Shown: in pieces, positions 1 to 11,811 of the stretch | Position numbering within the stretch: the first letter of the stretch is position 1 | How the letters are laid out: each line of letters starts with the position of its first letter | DNA from: Maea johnstoni | Lineage: Eukaryota > Annelida > Polychaeta > Spionida > Magelonidae | Length of the DNA stretch: 64,000 bases | Direction: 5' to 3' | Assembly: GCA_963942565.1 (NCBI GenBank) | Contig: CAWWDR010000269.1 | Span: 1-64,000, forward strand | The notes under the pieces: generated by a model | Database searches by the model: none | What the model was told of the DNA's origin: nothing | Seen by the model: only the letters and a program-made list of their open reading frames with translations | Position numbers and translations under genes: made by a program

Positions 1-18
1 CGTGAAAAAATGCTAGAA

Positions 19-26
19 TATATAAA
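19..26 (+). promoter_or_regulatory. TATA-like motif repeated in each unit (first copy)
   Basis: TATATAAA fits the TATA-box consensus and recurs once per unit, ending 6 bp before box A. A start 25-30 bp downstream would fall in or just after box A. This is a sequence match only. In an A/T-rich spacer it may be chance carried along by amplification, so a role in satellite transcription is inference. Confidence 0.25.
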
Positions 27-32
27 ATGTGC

Positions 33-50
33 CACAGGTCCGGACCTGTG
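33..50. other. Palindrome box A (first copy)
   Basis: CACAGGTCCGGACCTGTG is a perfect 18-bp palindrome repeated in almost every unit of all four arms. It holds a central TCCGGA with one CpG (an HpaII/MspI site). The symmetry suits a dimeric DNA-binding protein or a short hairpin or cruciform. No binder can be named from sequence. Island 2 inserted inside a copy of this box. Confidence 0.9.
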
Positions 51-89
51 AATATTTTGAGAAAAAACTTTTATTTTTAAATATCAAAA

Positions 90-106
90 GTTCGACAGGT
101 CCGGAC
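90..106 (+). other. CENP-B-box-like motif in each unit (first copy)
   Basis: The CENP-B box is NTTCGNNNNANNCGGGN. Here TTCG at 91-94 and CGG at 102-104 are in the right register, while the A (position 99) and last G (position 105) are replaced, giving 7 of 9 fixed bases. Units carrying GTGTGAC lose the TTCG half. This is a resemblance; binding by any CENP-B-like or pogo-derived protein is unproven. Confidence 0.25.
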
Positions 107-110
107 CTGT
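95..110. other. Palindrome box B (first copy)
   Basis: ACAGGTCCGGACCTGT is a perfect 16-bp palindrome with the same core as box A but different flanks: TTCG or GTGTG on the left, GGAATTACG on the right. About one unit in ten carries GGACGTGTGG, which breaks one base pair of the symmetry. That form is almost always linked to TTTTCAAAT just before it and usually to AAATATGCC just after it, so it marks a fixed place in the higher-order repeat. Confidence 0.88.
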
Positions 111-3100
111 GGAATTACGTGACAAAATGCAAGAATATATAAAATGTGCCACAGGTCCGGACCTGTGAATATTTTGAGAAAAAACTTTTATTTTCAAATA
201 TCAAAAGTTCGACAGGTCCGGACGTGTGGAATTACGTGAAAAAATGCTAGAATATATAAAATATGCCACAGGTCCGGACCTGTGAATATTTTGAGAAAAA
301 ACTTTTATTTTTAAATATCAAAAGTTCGACAGGTCCGGACCTGTGGAATTACGTGAAAAAATGCTAGAATATATAAAATGTGCCACAGGTCCGGACCTGT
401 GAATATTTTGAGAAAAAACTTTTATTTTTAAATATCAAAAGTTCGACAGGTCCGGACCTGTGGAATTACGTGAAAAAATGCTAGAATATATAAAATGTGC
501 CACAGGTCCGGACCTGTGAATATTTTGAGAAAAAACTTTTATTTTTAAATATCAAAAGTTCGACAGGTCCGGACCTGTGGAATTATGTGAAAAAATGCTA
601 GAATATATAAAATGTGCCACAGGTCCGGACCTGTGAATATTTTGAGAAAAAACTTTTATTTTTAAATATCAAAAGTGTGACAGGTCCGGACCTGTGGAAT
701 TACGTGAAAAAATGCTAGAATATATAAAATGTGCCACAGGTCCGGACCTGTGAATATTTTGAGAAAAAACTTTTATTTTTAGATATCAAAAGTTCGACAG
801 GTCCGGACCTGTGGAATTACGTGAAAAAATGCTAGAATATATAAAATGTGCCACAGGTCCGGACCTGTGAATATTTTGAGAAAAATTTTTTATTTTTAAA
901 TATCAAAAGTGTGACAGGTCCGGACCTGTGGAATTACGTGAAAAAATGCTAGAATATATAAAATGTGCCACAGGTCCGGAGCTGTGAATATTTTGAGAAA
1001 AAACTTTTATTTTTAAATATCAAAAGTTCGACAGGTCCGGACCTGTGGAATTACGTGAAAAAAAAAAATGCAAGAATATATAAATGTGCCACAGGTCCGG
1101 ACCTGTGAATATTTTGAGAAAAAACTTTATTTTCAAATATCAAAAGTTCGACAGGTCCGGACGTGTGGAATTACGTGAAAAAATGCTAGAATATAATAAA
1201 ATGTGCCACAGGTCCGGACCTGTGAATATTTTGAGAAAAAACTTTTATTTTAAATATCAAAAGTTCGACAGGTCCGGACCTGTGGAATTACGTGAAAAAA
1301 TGCTAGAATATATAAAATGTGCCACAGGTCCGGACCTGTGAATATTTTGAGAAAAAACTTTTATTTTAAATATCAAAAGTTCGACAGGTCCGGACCTGTG
1401 GAATTACGTGAAAAAATGCTAGAATATATAAAATGTGCACAGGTCCGGACCTGTGAATATTTTGAGAAAAAACTTTTATTTTTAAATATCAAAAGTTCGA
1501 CAGGTCCGGACCTGTGGAATTATGTGAAAAAATGCTAGGATATATAAAATGTGCCACTGTCCGGACCTGTGAATATTTTGAGAAAAAACTTTTATTTTTA
1601 AATATCAAAAGTGTGACAGGTCCGGACCTGTGGAATTACGTGAAAAAATGCTAGAATATATAAAATGTGCCACAGGTCCGGACCTGTGAATATTTTGAGA
1701 AAAAACTTTATTTTTAAATATCAAAAGTTCGACAGGTCCGGACCTGTGGAAATTACGTGAAAAAATGCTAGAATATATAAAATGTGCCACAGGTCCGGAC
1801 CTGTGAATATTTTGAGAAAAAACTTTTATTTTTAAATATCAAAAGTTCGACAGGTCCGGACCTGTGGAATTACGTGAAAAAATGCTAGAATATATAAAAT
1901 ATGCCACAGGTCCGGACCTGTGAATATTTTGAGAAAATTTTTTTATTTTAAATATCAAAAGTGTGACAGGTCCGGACCTGTGGAATTACGTGAAAAAATG
2001 CTAGAATATATAAAATGTGCCACAGGTCCGGACCTGTGAATATTTTGAGAAAAAAACTTTTATTTTTAAATATCAAAAGTTCGACAGGTCCGGACCTGTG
2101 GAATTACGTGAAAAAATGCAAGAATATATAAAATGTGCCACAGGTCCGGACCTGTGAATATTTTGAGAAAAAACTTTTATTTTCAAATATCAAAAGTTCG
2201 ACAGGTCCGGACGTGTGGAATTACGTGAAAAAATGCTAGAATATATAAATATGCCACAGGTCCGGACCTGTGAATATTTTGAGAAAAAACTTTTATTTTA
2301 AATATCAAAAGTTCGACAGGTCCGGACCTGTGGAATTACGTGAAAAATGCTAGAATATATAAAATGTGCCACAGGTCCGGACCTGTGAATATTTTGAGAA
2401 AAAACTTTTATTTCAAATATCAAAAGTTCGACAGGTCCGGACGTGTGGAATTACGTGAAAAAATGCTAGAATATATAAAATGTGCCACAGGTCCGGACCT
2501 GTGAATATTTTGAGAAAAAACTTTTATTTTTAAATATCAAAAGTTCGACAGGTCCGGACCTGTGGAATTACGTGAAAAAATGCTAGAATATATAAAATGT
2601 GCCACAGGTCCGGACCTGTGAATATTTTGAGAAAAAACTTTTATTTTTAAATATCAAAAGTTCGACAGGTCCCGGACCTGTGGAATTATGTGAAAAAATG
2701 CTAGGATATATAAAATGTGCCACAGGTCCGGACCTGTGAATATTTTGAGAAAAAACTTTTATTTTTAAATATCAAAAGTGTGACAGGTCCGGACCTGTGG
2801 AATTACGTGAAAAAATGCTAGAATATATAAAATGTGCCACAGGTCCGGACCTGTGAATATTTTGAGAAAAAACTTTTATTTTTAAATATCAAAAGTGTGA
2901 CAGGTCCGGACCTGTGGAATTACGTGAAAAAATGCTAGAATATATAAAATGTGCCACAGGTCCGGACCTGTGAATATTTTGAGAAAAAACTTTTATTTTT
3001 AAATATCAAAAGTTCGACAGGTCCGGACCTGTGGAATTACGTGACAAAATGCAAGAATATATAAAATGTGCCACAGGTCCGGACCTGTGAATATTTTGAG

Positions 3101-5610
3101 AAAAAACTTTTATTTTCAAATATCAAAAGTTCGACAGGTCCGGACGTGTGGAATTACGTGAAAAAATGCTAGAATATATAAAATATGCCACAGGTCCGGA
3201 CCTGTGAATATTTTGAGAAAAAACTTTTATTTTTAAATATCAAAAGTTCGACAGGTCCGGACCTGTGGAATTACGTGAAAAAATGCTAGAATATATAAAA
3301 TGTGCCACAGGTCCGGACCTGTGAATATTTTGAGAAAAAAACTTTTATTTTCAAATATCAAAAGTTCGACAGGTCCGGACGTGTGGAATTACGTGAAAAA
3401 AAATGCTAGAATATATAAAATGTGCCACAGGTCCGGACCTGTGAATATTTTGAGAAAAAACTTTTATTTTTAAATATCAAAAGTTCGACAGGTCCGGACC
3501 TGTGGAATTACGTGAAAAAATGCTAGAATATATAAAATGTGCCACAGGTCCGGACCTGTGAATATTTTGAGAAAAAACTTTTATTTTTAAATATCAAAAG
3601 TTCGACAGGTCCGGACCTGTGGAATTACGTGAAAAAATGCTAGAATATATAAAATGTGCCACAGGTCCGGACCTGTGAATATTTTGAGAAAAAACTTTTA
3701 TTTTTAAATATCAAAAGTTCGACAGGTCCGGACCTGTGGAATTATGTGAAAAAATGCTAGGATATATAAAATGTGCCACAGGTCCGGACCTGTGAATATT
3801 TTGAGAAAAAACTTTTATTTTTAAATATCAAAAGTGTGACAGGTCCGGACCTGTGGAATTACGTGAAAAAATGCTAGAATATATAAAATGTGCCACAGGT
3901 CCGGACCTGTGAATATTTTGAGAAAAAACTTTTATTTTTAAATATCAAAAGTTCGACAGGTCCGGACCTGTGGAATTACGTGAAAAAATGCTAGAATATA
4001 TAAAATGTGCCACAGGTCCGGACCTGTGAATATTTTGAGAAAAAACTTTTATTTTTAAATATCAAAAGTTCGACAGGTCCGGACCTGTGGAATTACGTGA
4101 AAAAATGCTAGAATATATAAAATATGCCACAGGTCCGGACCTGTGAATATTTTGAGAAAAATTTTTTATTTTAAATATCAAAAGTGTGACAGGTCCGGAC
4201 CTGTGGAATTACGTGAAAAAATGCTAGAATATATAAAATGTGCCACAGGTCCGGACCTGTGAATATTTTGAGAAAAAACTTTTTATTTTAAATATCAAAA
4301 GTTCGACAGGTCCGGACCTGTGGAATTACGTGACAAATGCAAGAATATATAAAATGTGCCACAGGTCCGGACCTGTGAATATTTTGAGAAAAAACTTTTA
4401 TTTTCAAATATCAAAAGTTCGACAGGTCCGGACGTGTGGAATTACGTGAAAAAATGCTAGAATATATAAAATATGCCACAGGTCCGGACCTGTGAATATT
4501 TTGAGAACTTTTATTTTTAAATATCAAAAGTTCGACAGGTCCGGACCTGTGGAATTACGTGAAAAAATGCTAGAATATATAAAATGTGCCACAGGTCCGG
4601 ACCTGTGAATATTTTGAGAAAAAACTTTTATTTTCAAATATCAAAAGTTCGACAGGTCCGGACGTGTGGAATTACGTGAAAAAATGCTAGAATATATAAA
4701 ATGTGCCACAGGTCCGGACCTGTGAATATTTTGAGAAAAAACTTTTATTTTTAAATATCAAAAGTTCGACAGGTCCGGACCTGTGGAATTACGTGAAAAA
4801 ATGCTAGAATATATAAAATGTGCCACAGGTCCGGACCTGTGAATATTTTGAGAAAAAACTTTTATTTTTAAATATCAAAAGTTCGACAGGTCCGGACCTG
4901 TGGAATTACGTGAAAAAATGCTAGAATATATAAAATGTGCCACAGGTCCGGACCTGTGAATATTTTGAGAAAAAACTTTTATTTTTAAATATCAAAGTTC
5001 GACAGGTCCGGACCTGTGGAATTATGTGAAAAAATGCTAGGATATATAAAATGTGCCACAGGTCCGGACCTGTGAATATTTTGAGAAAAAACTTTTATTT
5101 TTAAATATCAAAAGTGTGACAGGTCCGGACCTGTGGAATTACGTGAAAAAATGCTAGAATATATAAAATGTGCCACAGGTCCGGACCTGTGAATATTTTG
5201 AGAAAAAACTTTTATTTTTAAATAACAAAAGTTCGACAGGTCCGGACCTGTGGAATTACGTGAAAAAATGCTAGAATATATAAAATGTGCCACAGGTCCG
5301 GACCTGTGAATATTTTGAGAAAAAACTTTTATTTTTAAATATCAAAAGTTCGACAGGTCCGGACCTGTGGAATTACGTGAAAAAATGCTAGAATATATAA
5401 AATATGCCACAGGTCCGGACCTGTGAATATTTTGAGAAAATTTTTTTATTTTTAAATATCAAAAGTGTGACAGGTCCGGACCTGTGGAATTACGTGAAAA
5501 AATGCTAGAATATATAAAATGTGCCACAGGTCCGGACCTGTGAATATTTTGAGAAAAAACTTTTATTTTTAAATATCAAAAGTTCGACAGGTCCGGACCT
5601 GTGGAATTAC

Positions 5611-7950
5611 GTGACAAAATGCAAGAATATATAAAATGTGCCACAGGTCCGGACCTGTGAATATTTTGAGAAAAAACTTTTATTTTCCAATATCAAAAGT
5701 TCGACAGGTCCGGACGTGTGGAATTACGTGAAAAAATGCTAGAATATATAAGATATGCCACAGGTCCGGACCTGTGAATATTTTGAGAAAAAACTTTTAT
5801 TTTTAAATATCAAAAGTTCGACAGGTCCGGACCTGTGGATTTACGTGAAAAAATGCTAGAATATATAAAATGTGCCACAGGTCCGGACCTGTGAATATTT
5901 TGAGAAAAAACTTTTATTTTCAAATATCAAAAGTTCGACAGGTGCGGACGTGTGGAATTACGTGAAAAAATGCTAGAATATATAAAATATGCCACAGGTC
6001 CGGACCTGTGAATATTTTGAGAAAAAACTTTTATTTTTAAATATCAAAAGTTCGACAGGTCCGGACCTGTGGAATTACGTGAAAAAATGCTAGAATATAT
6101 AAAATGTGCCACAGGTCCGGACCTGTGAATATTTTGAGAATAAACTTTTATTTTTAAATATCAAAAGTTCGACAGGTCCGGACCTGTGGAATTATGTGAA
6201 AAAATGCTAGGATATATAAAATGTGCCACAGGTCCGGACCTGTGAATATTTTGAGAAAAAACTTTTATTTTTAAATATCAAAAGTGTGACAGGTCCGGAC
6301 CTGTGGAATTACGTGAAAAAATGCTAGAATATATAAAATGTGCCACAGGTCCGGACCTGTGAATATTTTGAGAAAAAACTTTTATTTTTAAATATCAAAA
6401 GTTCGACAGGTCCGGACCTGTGGAATTACGTGAAAAAATGCTAGAATATATAAAATGTGCCACAGGTCCGGACCTGTGAATATTTTGAGAAAAAACTTTT
6501 ATTTTTAAATATCAAAAGTTCGACAGGTCCGGACCTGTGGAATTACGTGAAAAAATGCTAGAATATATAAAATATGCCACAGGTCCGGACCTGTGAATAT
6601 TTTGAGAAAAATTTTTTATTTTTAAATATCAAAAGTGTGACAGGTCCGGACCTGTGGAATTACGTGAAAAAATGCTAGAATATATAAAATGTGCCACAGG
6701 TCCGGACCTGTGAATATTTTGAGAAAAAACTTTTATTTTTAAATATCAAAAGTTCGACAGGTCCGGACCTGTGGAATTACGTGACAAAATGCAAGAATAT
6801 ATAAAATGTGCCACAGGTCCGGACCTGTGAATATTTTGAGAAAAAACTTTTATTTTCAAATATCAAAAGTTCGACAGGTCCGGACGTGTGGAATTACGTG
6901 AAAAAATGCTAGAATATATAAAATATGCCACAGGTCCGGACCTGTGAATATTTTGAGAAAAAACTTTTATTTTTAAATATCAAAAGTTCGACAGGTCCGG
7001 ACCTGTGGAATTACGTGAAAAAATGCTAGAATATATAAAATGTGCCACAGGTCCGGACCTGTGAATATTTTGAGAAAAAACTTTTATTTTCAAATATCAA
7101 AAGTTCGACAGGTCCGGACGTGTGGAATTACGTGAAAAAATGCTAGAATATATAAAATGTGCCACAGGTCCGGACCTGTGAATATTTTGAGAAAAAACTT
7201 TTATTTTTAAATATCAAAAGTTCGACAGGTCCGGACCTGTGGAATTACGTGAAAAAATGCTAGAATATATAAAATGTGCCACAGGTCCGGACCTGTGAAT
7301 ATTTTGAGAAAAAACTTTTATTTTTAAATATCAAAAGTTCGACAGGTCCGGACCTGTGGAATTATGTGAAAAAATGCTAGGATATATAAAATGTGCCACA
7401 GGTCCGGACCTGTGAATATTTTGAGAAAAAACTTTTATTTTTAAATATCAAAAGTGTGACAGGTCCGGACCTGTGGAATTACGTGAAAAAATGCTAGAAT
7501 ATATAAAATGTGCCACAGGTCCGGACCTGTGAATATTTTGAGAAAAAACTTTTATTTTTAAATATCAAAAGTTCGACAGGTCCGGACCTGTGGAATTACG
7601 TGAAAAAATGCTAGAATATATAAAATGTGCCACAGGTCCGGACCTGTGAATATTTTGAGAAAAAACTTTTATTTTTAAATATCAAAAGTTCGACAGGTCC
7701 GGACCTGTGGAATTACGTGAAAAAATGCTAGAATATATAAAATATGCCACAGGTCCGGACCTGTGAATATTTTGAGAAAATTTTTTTATTTTTAAATATC
7801 AAAAGTGTGACAGGTCCGGACCTGTGGAATTATGTGAAAAAATGCTAGAATATATAAAATGTGCCACAGGTCCGGACCTGTGAATATTTTGAGAAAAAAC
7901 TTTTATTTTTAAATATCAAAAGTTCGACAGGTCCGGACCTGTGGAATTAC
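5611..7950 (+). repeat. Two tandem copies of a 10-unit (1,170-bp) higher-order repeat
   Basis: The rare GTGACAAAATGCAAG variant occurs at 5,611, 6,781 and 7,951, exactly 1,170 bp (10 x 117) apart, and the other variants between these points follow the same order. Earlier copies at about 3,041 and 4,331 are 11 units apart. A longer copy is visible at offset 2,340: about 5,100-6,200 matches 7,440-8,540 including private changes (GGATTTACG at 5,837/8,177, GGTGCGGACG at 5,941/8,281, GAATAAAC at about 6,137/8,477) that the intervening copy lacks. Two levels of amplification are therefore stacked here. Confidence 0.9.
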
Positions 7951-8520
7951 GTGACAAAATGCAAGAATATATAAAATGTGCCACAGGTCCGGACCTGTGA
8001 ATATTTTGAGAAAAAACTTTTATTTTCAAATATCAAAAGTTCGACAGGTCCGGACGTGTGGAATTACGTGAAAAAATGCTAGAATATATAAAATATGCCA
8101 CAGGTCCGGACCTGTGAATATTTTGAGAAAAAACTTTTATTTTTAAATATCAAAAGTTCGACAGGTCCGGACCTGTGGATTTACGTGAAAAAATGCTAGA
8201 ATATATAAAATGTGCCACAGGTCCGGACCTGTGAATATTTTGAGAAAAAACTTTTATTTTCAAATATCAAAAGTTCGACAGGTGCGGACGTGTGGAATTA
8301 CGTGAAAAAATGCTAGAATATATAAAATATGCCACAGGTCCGGACCTGTGAATATTTTGAGAAAAAACTTTTATTTTTAAATATCAAAAGTTCGACAGGT
8401 CCGGACCTGTGGAATTACGTGAAAAAATGCTAGAATATATAAAATGTGCCACAGGTCCGGACCTGTGAATATTTTGAGAATAAACTTTTATTTTTAAATA
8501 TCAAAAGTTCGACAGGTCCG

Positions 8521-8760
8521 GACCTGTGGAATTACGTGAAAAAATACAAGAATATATAAAATGTGCCACAGGTCCGGACCTGTGAATATTTTGAGAAAAA
8601 ACTTTTATTTTTAAATATCAAAAGTGTGACAGGTCCGGACCTGTGGAATTACGTGAAAAAATGCAAGAATATATAAAATGTGCCACAGGTCCGGACCTGT
8701 GAATATTTTGAGAAAAAACTTTTATGTTTAAATATCAAAAGTTCGACAGGTCCGGACCTG
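8521..8760 (+). repeat. Two-unit block shared with about 12,963-13,200
   Basis: A rare AAAATACAAG unit at 8,541, followed by a GTGTGAC unit and a GCAAG unit, recurs at 12,984 in the same order, 4,443 bp away (38 units less three single-base losses). It is a small copied block inside arm 1. Confidence 0.7.
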
Positions 8761-8879
8761 TGGAATTACGTGAAAAAATGCTAGAATATATAAAATATGC
8801 CACAGGTCCGGACCTGTGAATATTTTGAGAAAATTTTTTTATTTTTAAATATCAAAAGTGTGACAGGTCTGGACCTGTG

Positions 8880-11811
8880 GAATTACGTGAAAAAATGCTA
8901 GAATATATAAAATGTGCCACAGGTCCGGACCTGTGAATATTTTGAGAAAAAACTTTTATTTTTAAATATCAAAAGTGTGACAGGTCCGGACCTGTGGAAT
9001 TACGTGAAAAAATGCTAGAATATATAAAATGTGCCACAGGTCCGGACCTGTGAATATTTTGAGAAAATTTTTTTATTTTTAAATATCAAAAGTGTGACAG
9101 GTCCGGACCTGTGGAATTACGTGAAAAAATGCTAGAATATATAAAATGTGCCACAGGTCCGGACCTGTGAATATTTTGAGAAAAAACTTTTATTTTTAAA
9201 TATCAAAAGTTCGACAGGTCCGGACCTGTGGAATTACGTGAAAAAATGCTAGAATATATAAAATGTGCCACAGGTCCGGACCTGTGAATATTTTGAGAAA
9301 AAACTTTTATTTTTAAATATCAAAAGTTCGACAGGTCCGGACCTGTGGAATTATGTGAAAAAATGCTAGGATATATAAAATGTGCCACAGGTCCGGACCT
9401 GTGAATATTTTGAGAAAAAACTTTTATTTTTAAATATCAAAAGTGTGACAGGTCCGGACCTGTGGAATTACGTGAAAAAATGCTAGAATATATAAAATGT
9501 GCCACAGGTCCGGACCTGTGAATATTTTGAGAAAAAACTTTTATTTTTAAATATCAAAAGTTCGACAGGTCCGGACCTGTGGAATTACGTGAAAAAATGC
9601 TAGAATATATAAAATGTGCCACAGGTCCGGACCTGTGAATATTTTGAGAAAAAACTTTTATTTTTAAATATCAAAAGTTCGACAGGTCCGGACCTGTGGA
9701 ATTACGTGAAAAAATGCTAGAATATATAAAATATGCCACAGGTCCGGACCTGTGAATATTTTGAGAAAAAATTTTTATTTTTAAATATCAAAAGTGTGAC
9801 AGGTCCGGACCTGTGGAATTACGTGAAAAAATGCTAGAATATATAAAATGTGCCACAGGTCCGGACCTGTGAATATTTTGAGAAAAAACTTTTATTTTTA
9901 AATATCAAAAGTTCGACAGGTCCGGACCTGTGGAATTACGTGACAAAATGCAAGAATATATAAAATGTGCCACAGGTCCGGACCTGTGAATATTTTGAGA
10001 AAAAACTTTTATTTTCAAATATCAAAAGTTCGACAGGTCCGGACGTGTGGAATTACGTGAAAAAATGCTAGAATATATAAAATATGCCACAGGTCCGGAC
10101 CTGTGAATATTTTGAGAAAAAACTTTTATTTTTAAATATCAAAAGTTCGACAGGTCCGGACCTGTGGAATTACGTGAAAAAATGCTAGAATATATAAAAT
10201 GTGCCACAGGTCCGGACCTGTGAATATTTTGAGAAAAAACTTTTATTTTTAAATATCAAAAGTTCGACAGGTCCGGACCTGTGGAATTACGTGAAAAAAT
10301 GCTAGAATATATAAAATGTGCCACAGGTCCGGACCTGTGAATATTTTGAGAAAAAACTTTTATTTTTAAATATCAAAAGTTCGACAGGTCCGGACCTGTG
10401 GAATTATGTGAAAAAATGCTAGAATATATAAAATGTGCCACAGGTCCGGACCTGTGAATATTTTGAGAAAAAACTTTTATTTTTAAATATCAAAAGTGTG
10501 ACAGGTCCGGACCTGTGGAATTACGTGAAAAAATGCTAGAATATATAAAATGTGCCACAGGTCCGGACCTGTGAATATTTTGAGAAAAAACTTTTATTTT
10601 TAGATATCAAAAGTTCGACAGGTCCGGACCTGTGGAATTACGTGAAAAAATGCTAGAATATATAAAATGTGCCACAGGTCCGGACCTGTGAATATTTTGA
10701 GAAAATTTTTTTATTTTTAAATATCAAAAGTGTGACAGGTCCGGACCTGTGGAATTACGTGAAAAAATGCTAGAATATATAAAATGTGCCACAGGTCCGG
10801 ACCTGTGAATATTTTGAGAAAAAACTTTTATTTTTAAATATCAAAAGTTCGACAGGTCCGGACCTGTGGAATTACGTGAAAAAATGCTAGAATATATAAA
10901 ATGTGCCACAGGTCCGGACCTGTGAATATTTTGAGAAAAAACTTTTATTTTTAAATATCAAAAGTTCGACAGGTCCGGACCTGTGGAATTACGTGAAAAA
11001 ATTCTAGAATATATAAAATGTGCCACAGGTCCGGACCTGTGAATATTTTGAGAATAAACTTTTATTTTTAAATATCAAAAGTTCGACAGGTCCGGACCTG
11101 TGGAATTACGTGAAAAAATGCTAGAATATATAAAATGTGCCACAGGTCCGGACCTGTGAATATTTTGAGAAAAAACTTTTATTTTTAAATATCAAAAGTT
11201 CGACAGGTCCGGACCTGTGGAATTATGTGAAAAAATGCTAGAATATATAAAATGTGCCACAGGTCAGGACCTGTGAATATTTTGAGAAAAAACTTTTATT
11301 TTTAAATATCAAGAGTTCGACAGGTCCGGACCTGTGGAATTACGTGAAAAAATGCAAGAATATATAAAATGTGCCACAGGTCCGGACCTGTGAATATTTT
11401 GAGAAAAAACTTTTATTTTCAAATATCAAAAGTTCGACAGGTCCGGACCTGTGGAATTACGTGAAAAAATGCTAGAATATATAAAATATGCCACAGGTCC
11501 GGACCTGTGAATATTTTGAGAAAAAACTTTTATTTTTAAATATCAAAAGTTCGACAGGTCCGGACCTGTGGAATTACGTGAAAAAATGCTAGAATATATA
11601 AAATGTGCCACAGGTCCGGACCTGTGAATATTTTGAGAATAAACTTTTATTTTTAAATATCAAAAGTTCGACAGGTCCGGACCTGTGGAATTACGTGAAA
11701 AAATGCTAGAATATATAAAATGTGCCACAGGTCCGGACCTGTGAATATTTTGAGAAAAAACTTTTATTTTTAAATATCAAAAGTTCGACAGGTCCGGACC
11801 TGTGGAATTAT
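8880..11811 (+). repeat. Large copied block of the array, copy 1
   Basis: From about 8,880 to 10,888 the unit order matches 14,610-16,618 at offset 5,730 (49 units minus three single-base losses that can be seen between them). Shared markers include the T-rich run at 9,061/14,791, TAGATATC at 10,601/16,331 and a second T-rich run near 10,700/16,430. From 10,888 to 11,811 the match continues at offset 6,433, marked by ATTCTAG at 11,001/17,434 and GGTCAGGACC near 11,263/17,696. Confidence 0.85.

Larger units (their letters stand above)
1..117 (+). repeat. Reference monomer of the satellite
   Basis: The next copy begins at 118 and the one after at 235, fixing the period at 117 bp. Box A is centred at 41.5 and box B at 102.5, so boxes are 61 bp apart inside a unit and 56 bp apart across the unit junction. 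The two inter-box stretches resemble each other: GTG-GAAT, then a G-AAAAAA run, then AAATAT-AAAAG, before the next box. This supports an origin as a duplicated ~58-bp unit that then diverged. Four CpGs lie in each unit: one in the centre of each box, one in TTCGA and one in ACGTG. 117 is divisible by three, so reading frames keep phase from unit to unit, but every frame meets stops. Confidence 0.95.

Noticed and set aside
33-110. Palindromes as nuclear-receptor (ecdysone-type) response elements
   Set aside because: The half-site AGGTCC differs from AGGTCA at a key base and the spacing does not match a known inverted element well enough to call.
1084-1790. Open frames of 60-85 codons inside the satellite, repeating STGPDL, RSGPV or QVRTC peptides on both strands
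   Set aside because: They arise because 117 is a multiple of three and the box reads openly in several frames. Each depends on a local variant or one-base indel, ends within one to three units, and shows no codon-level conservation.
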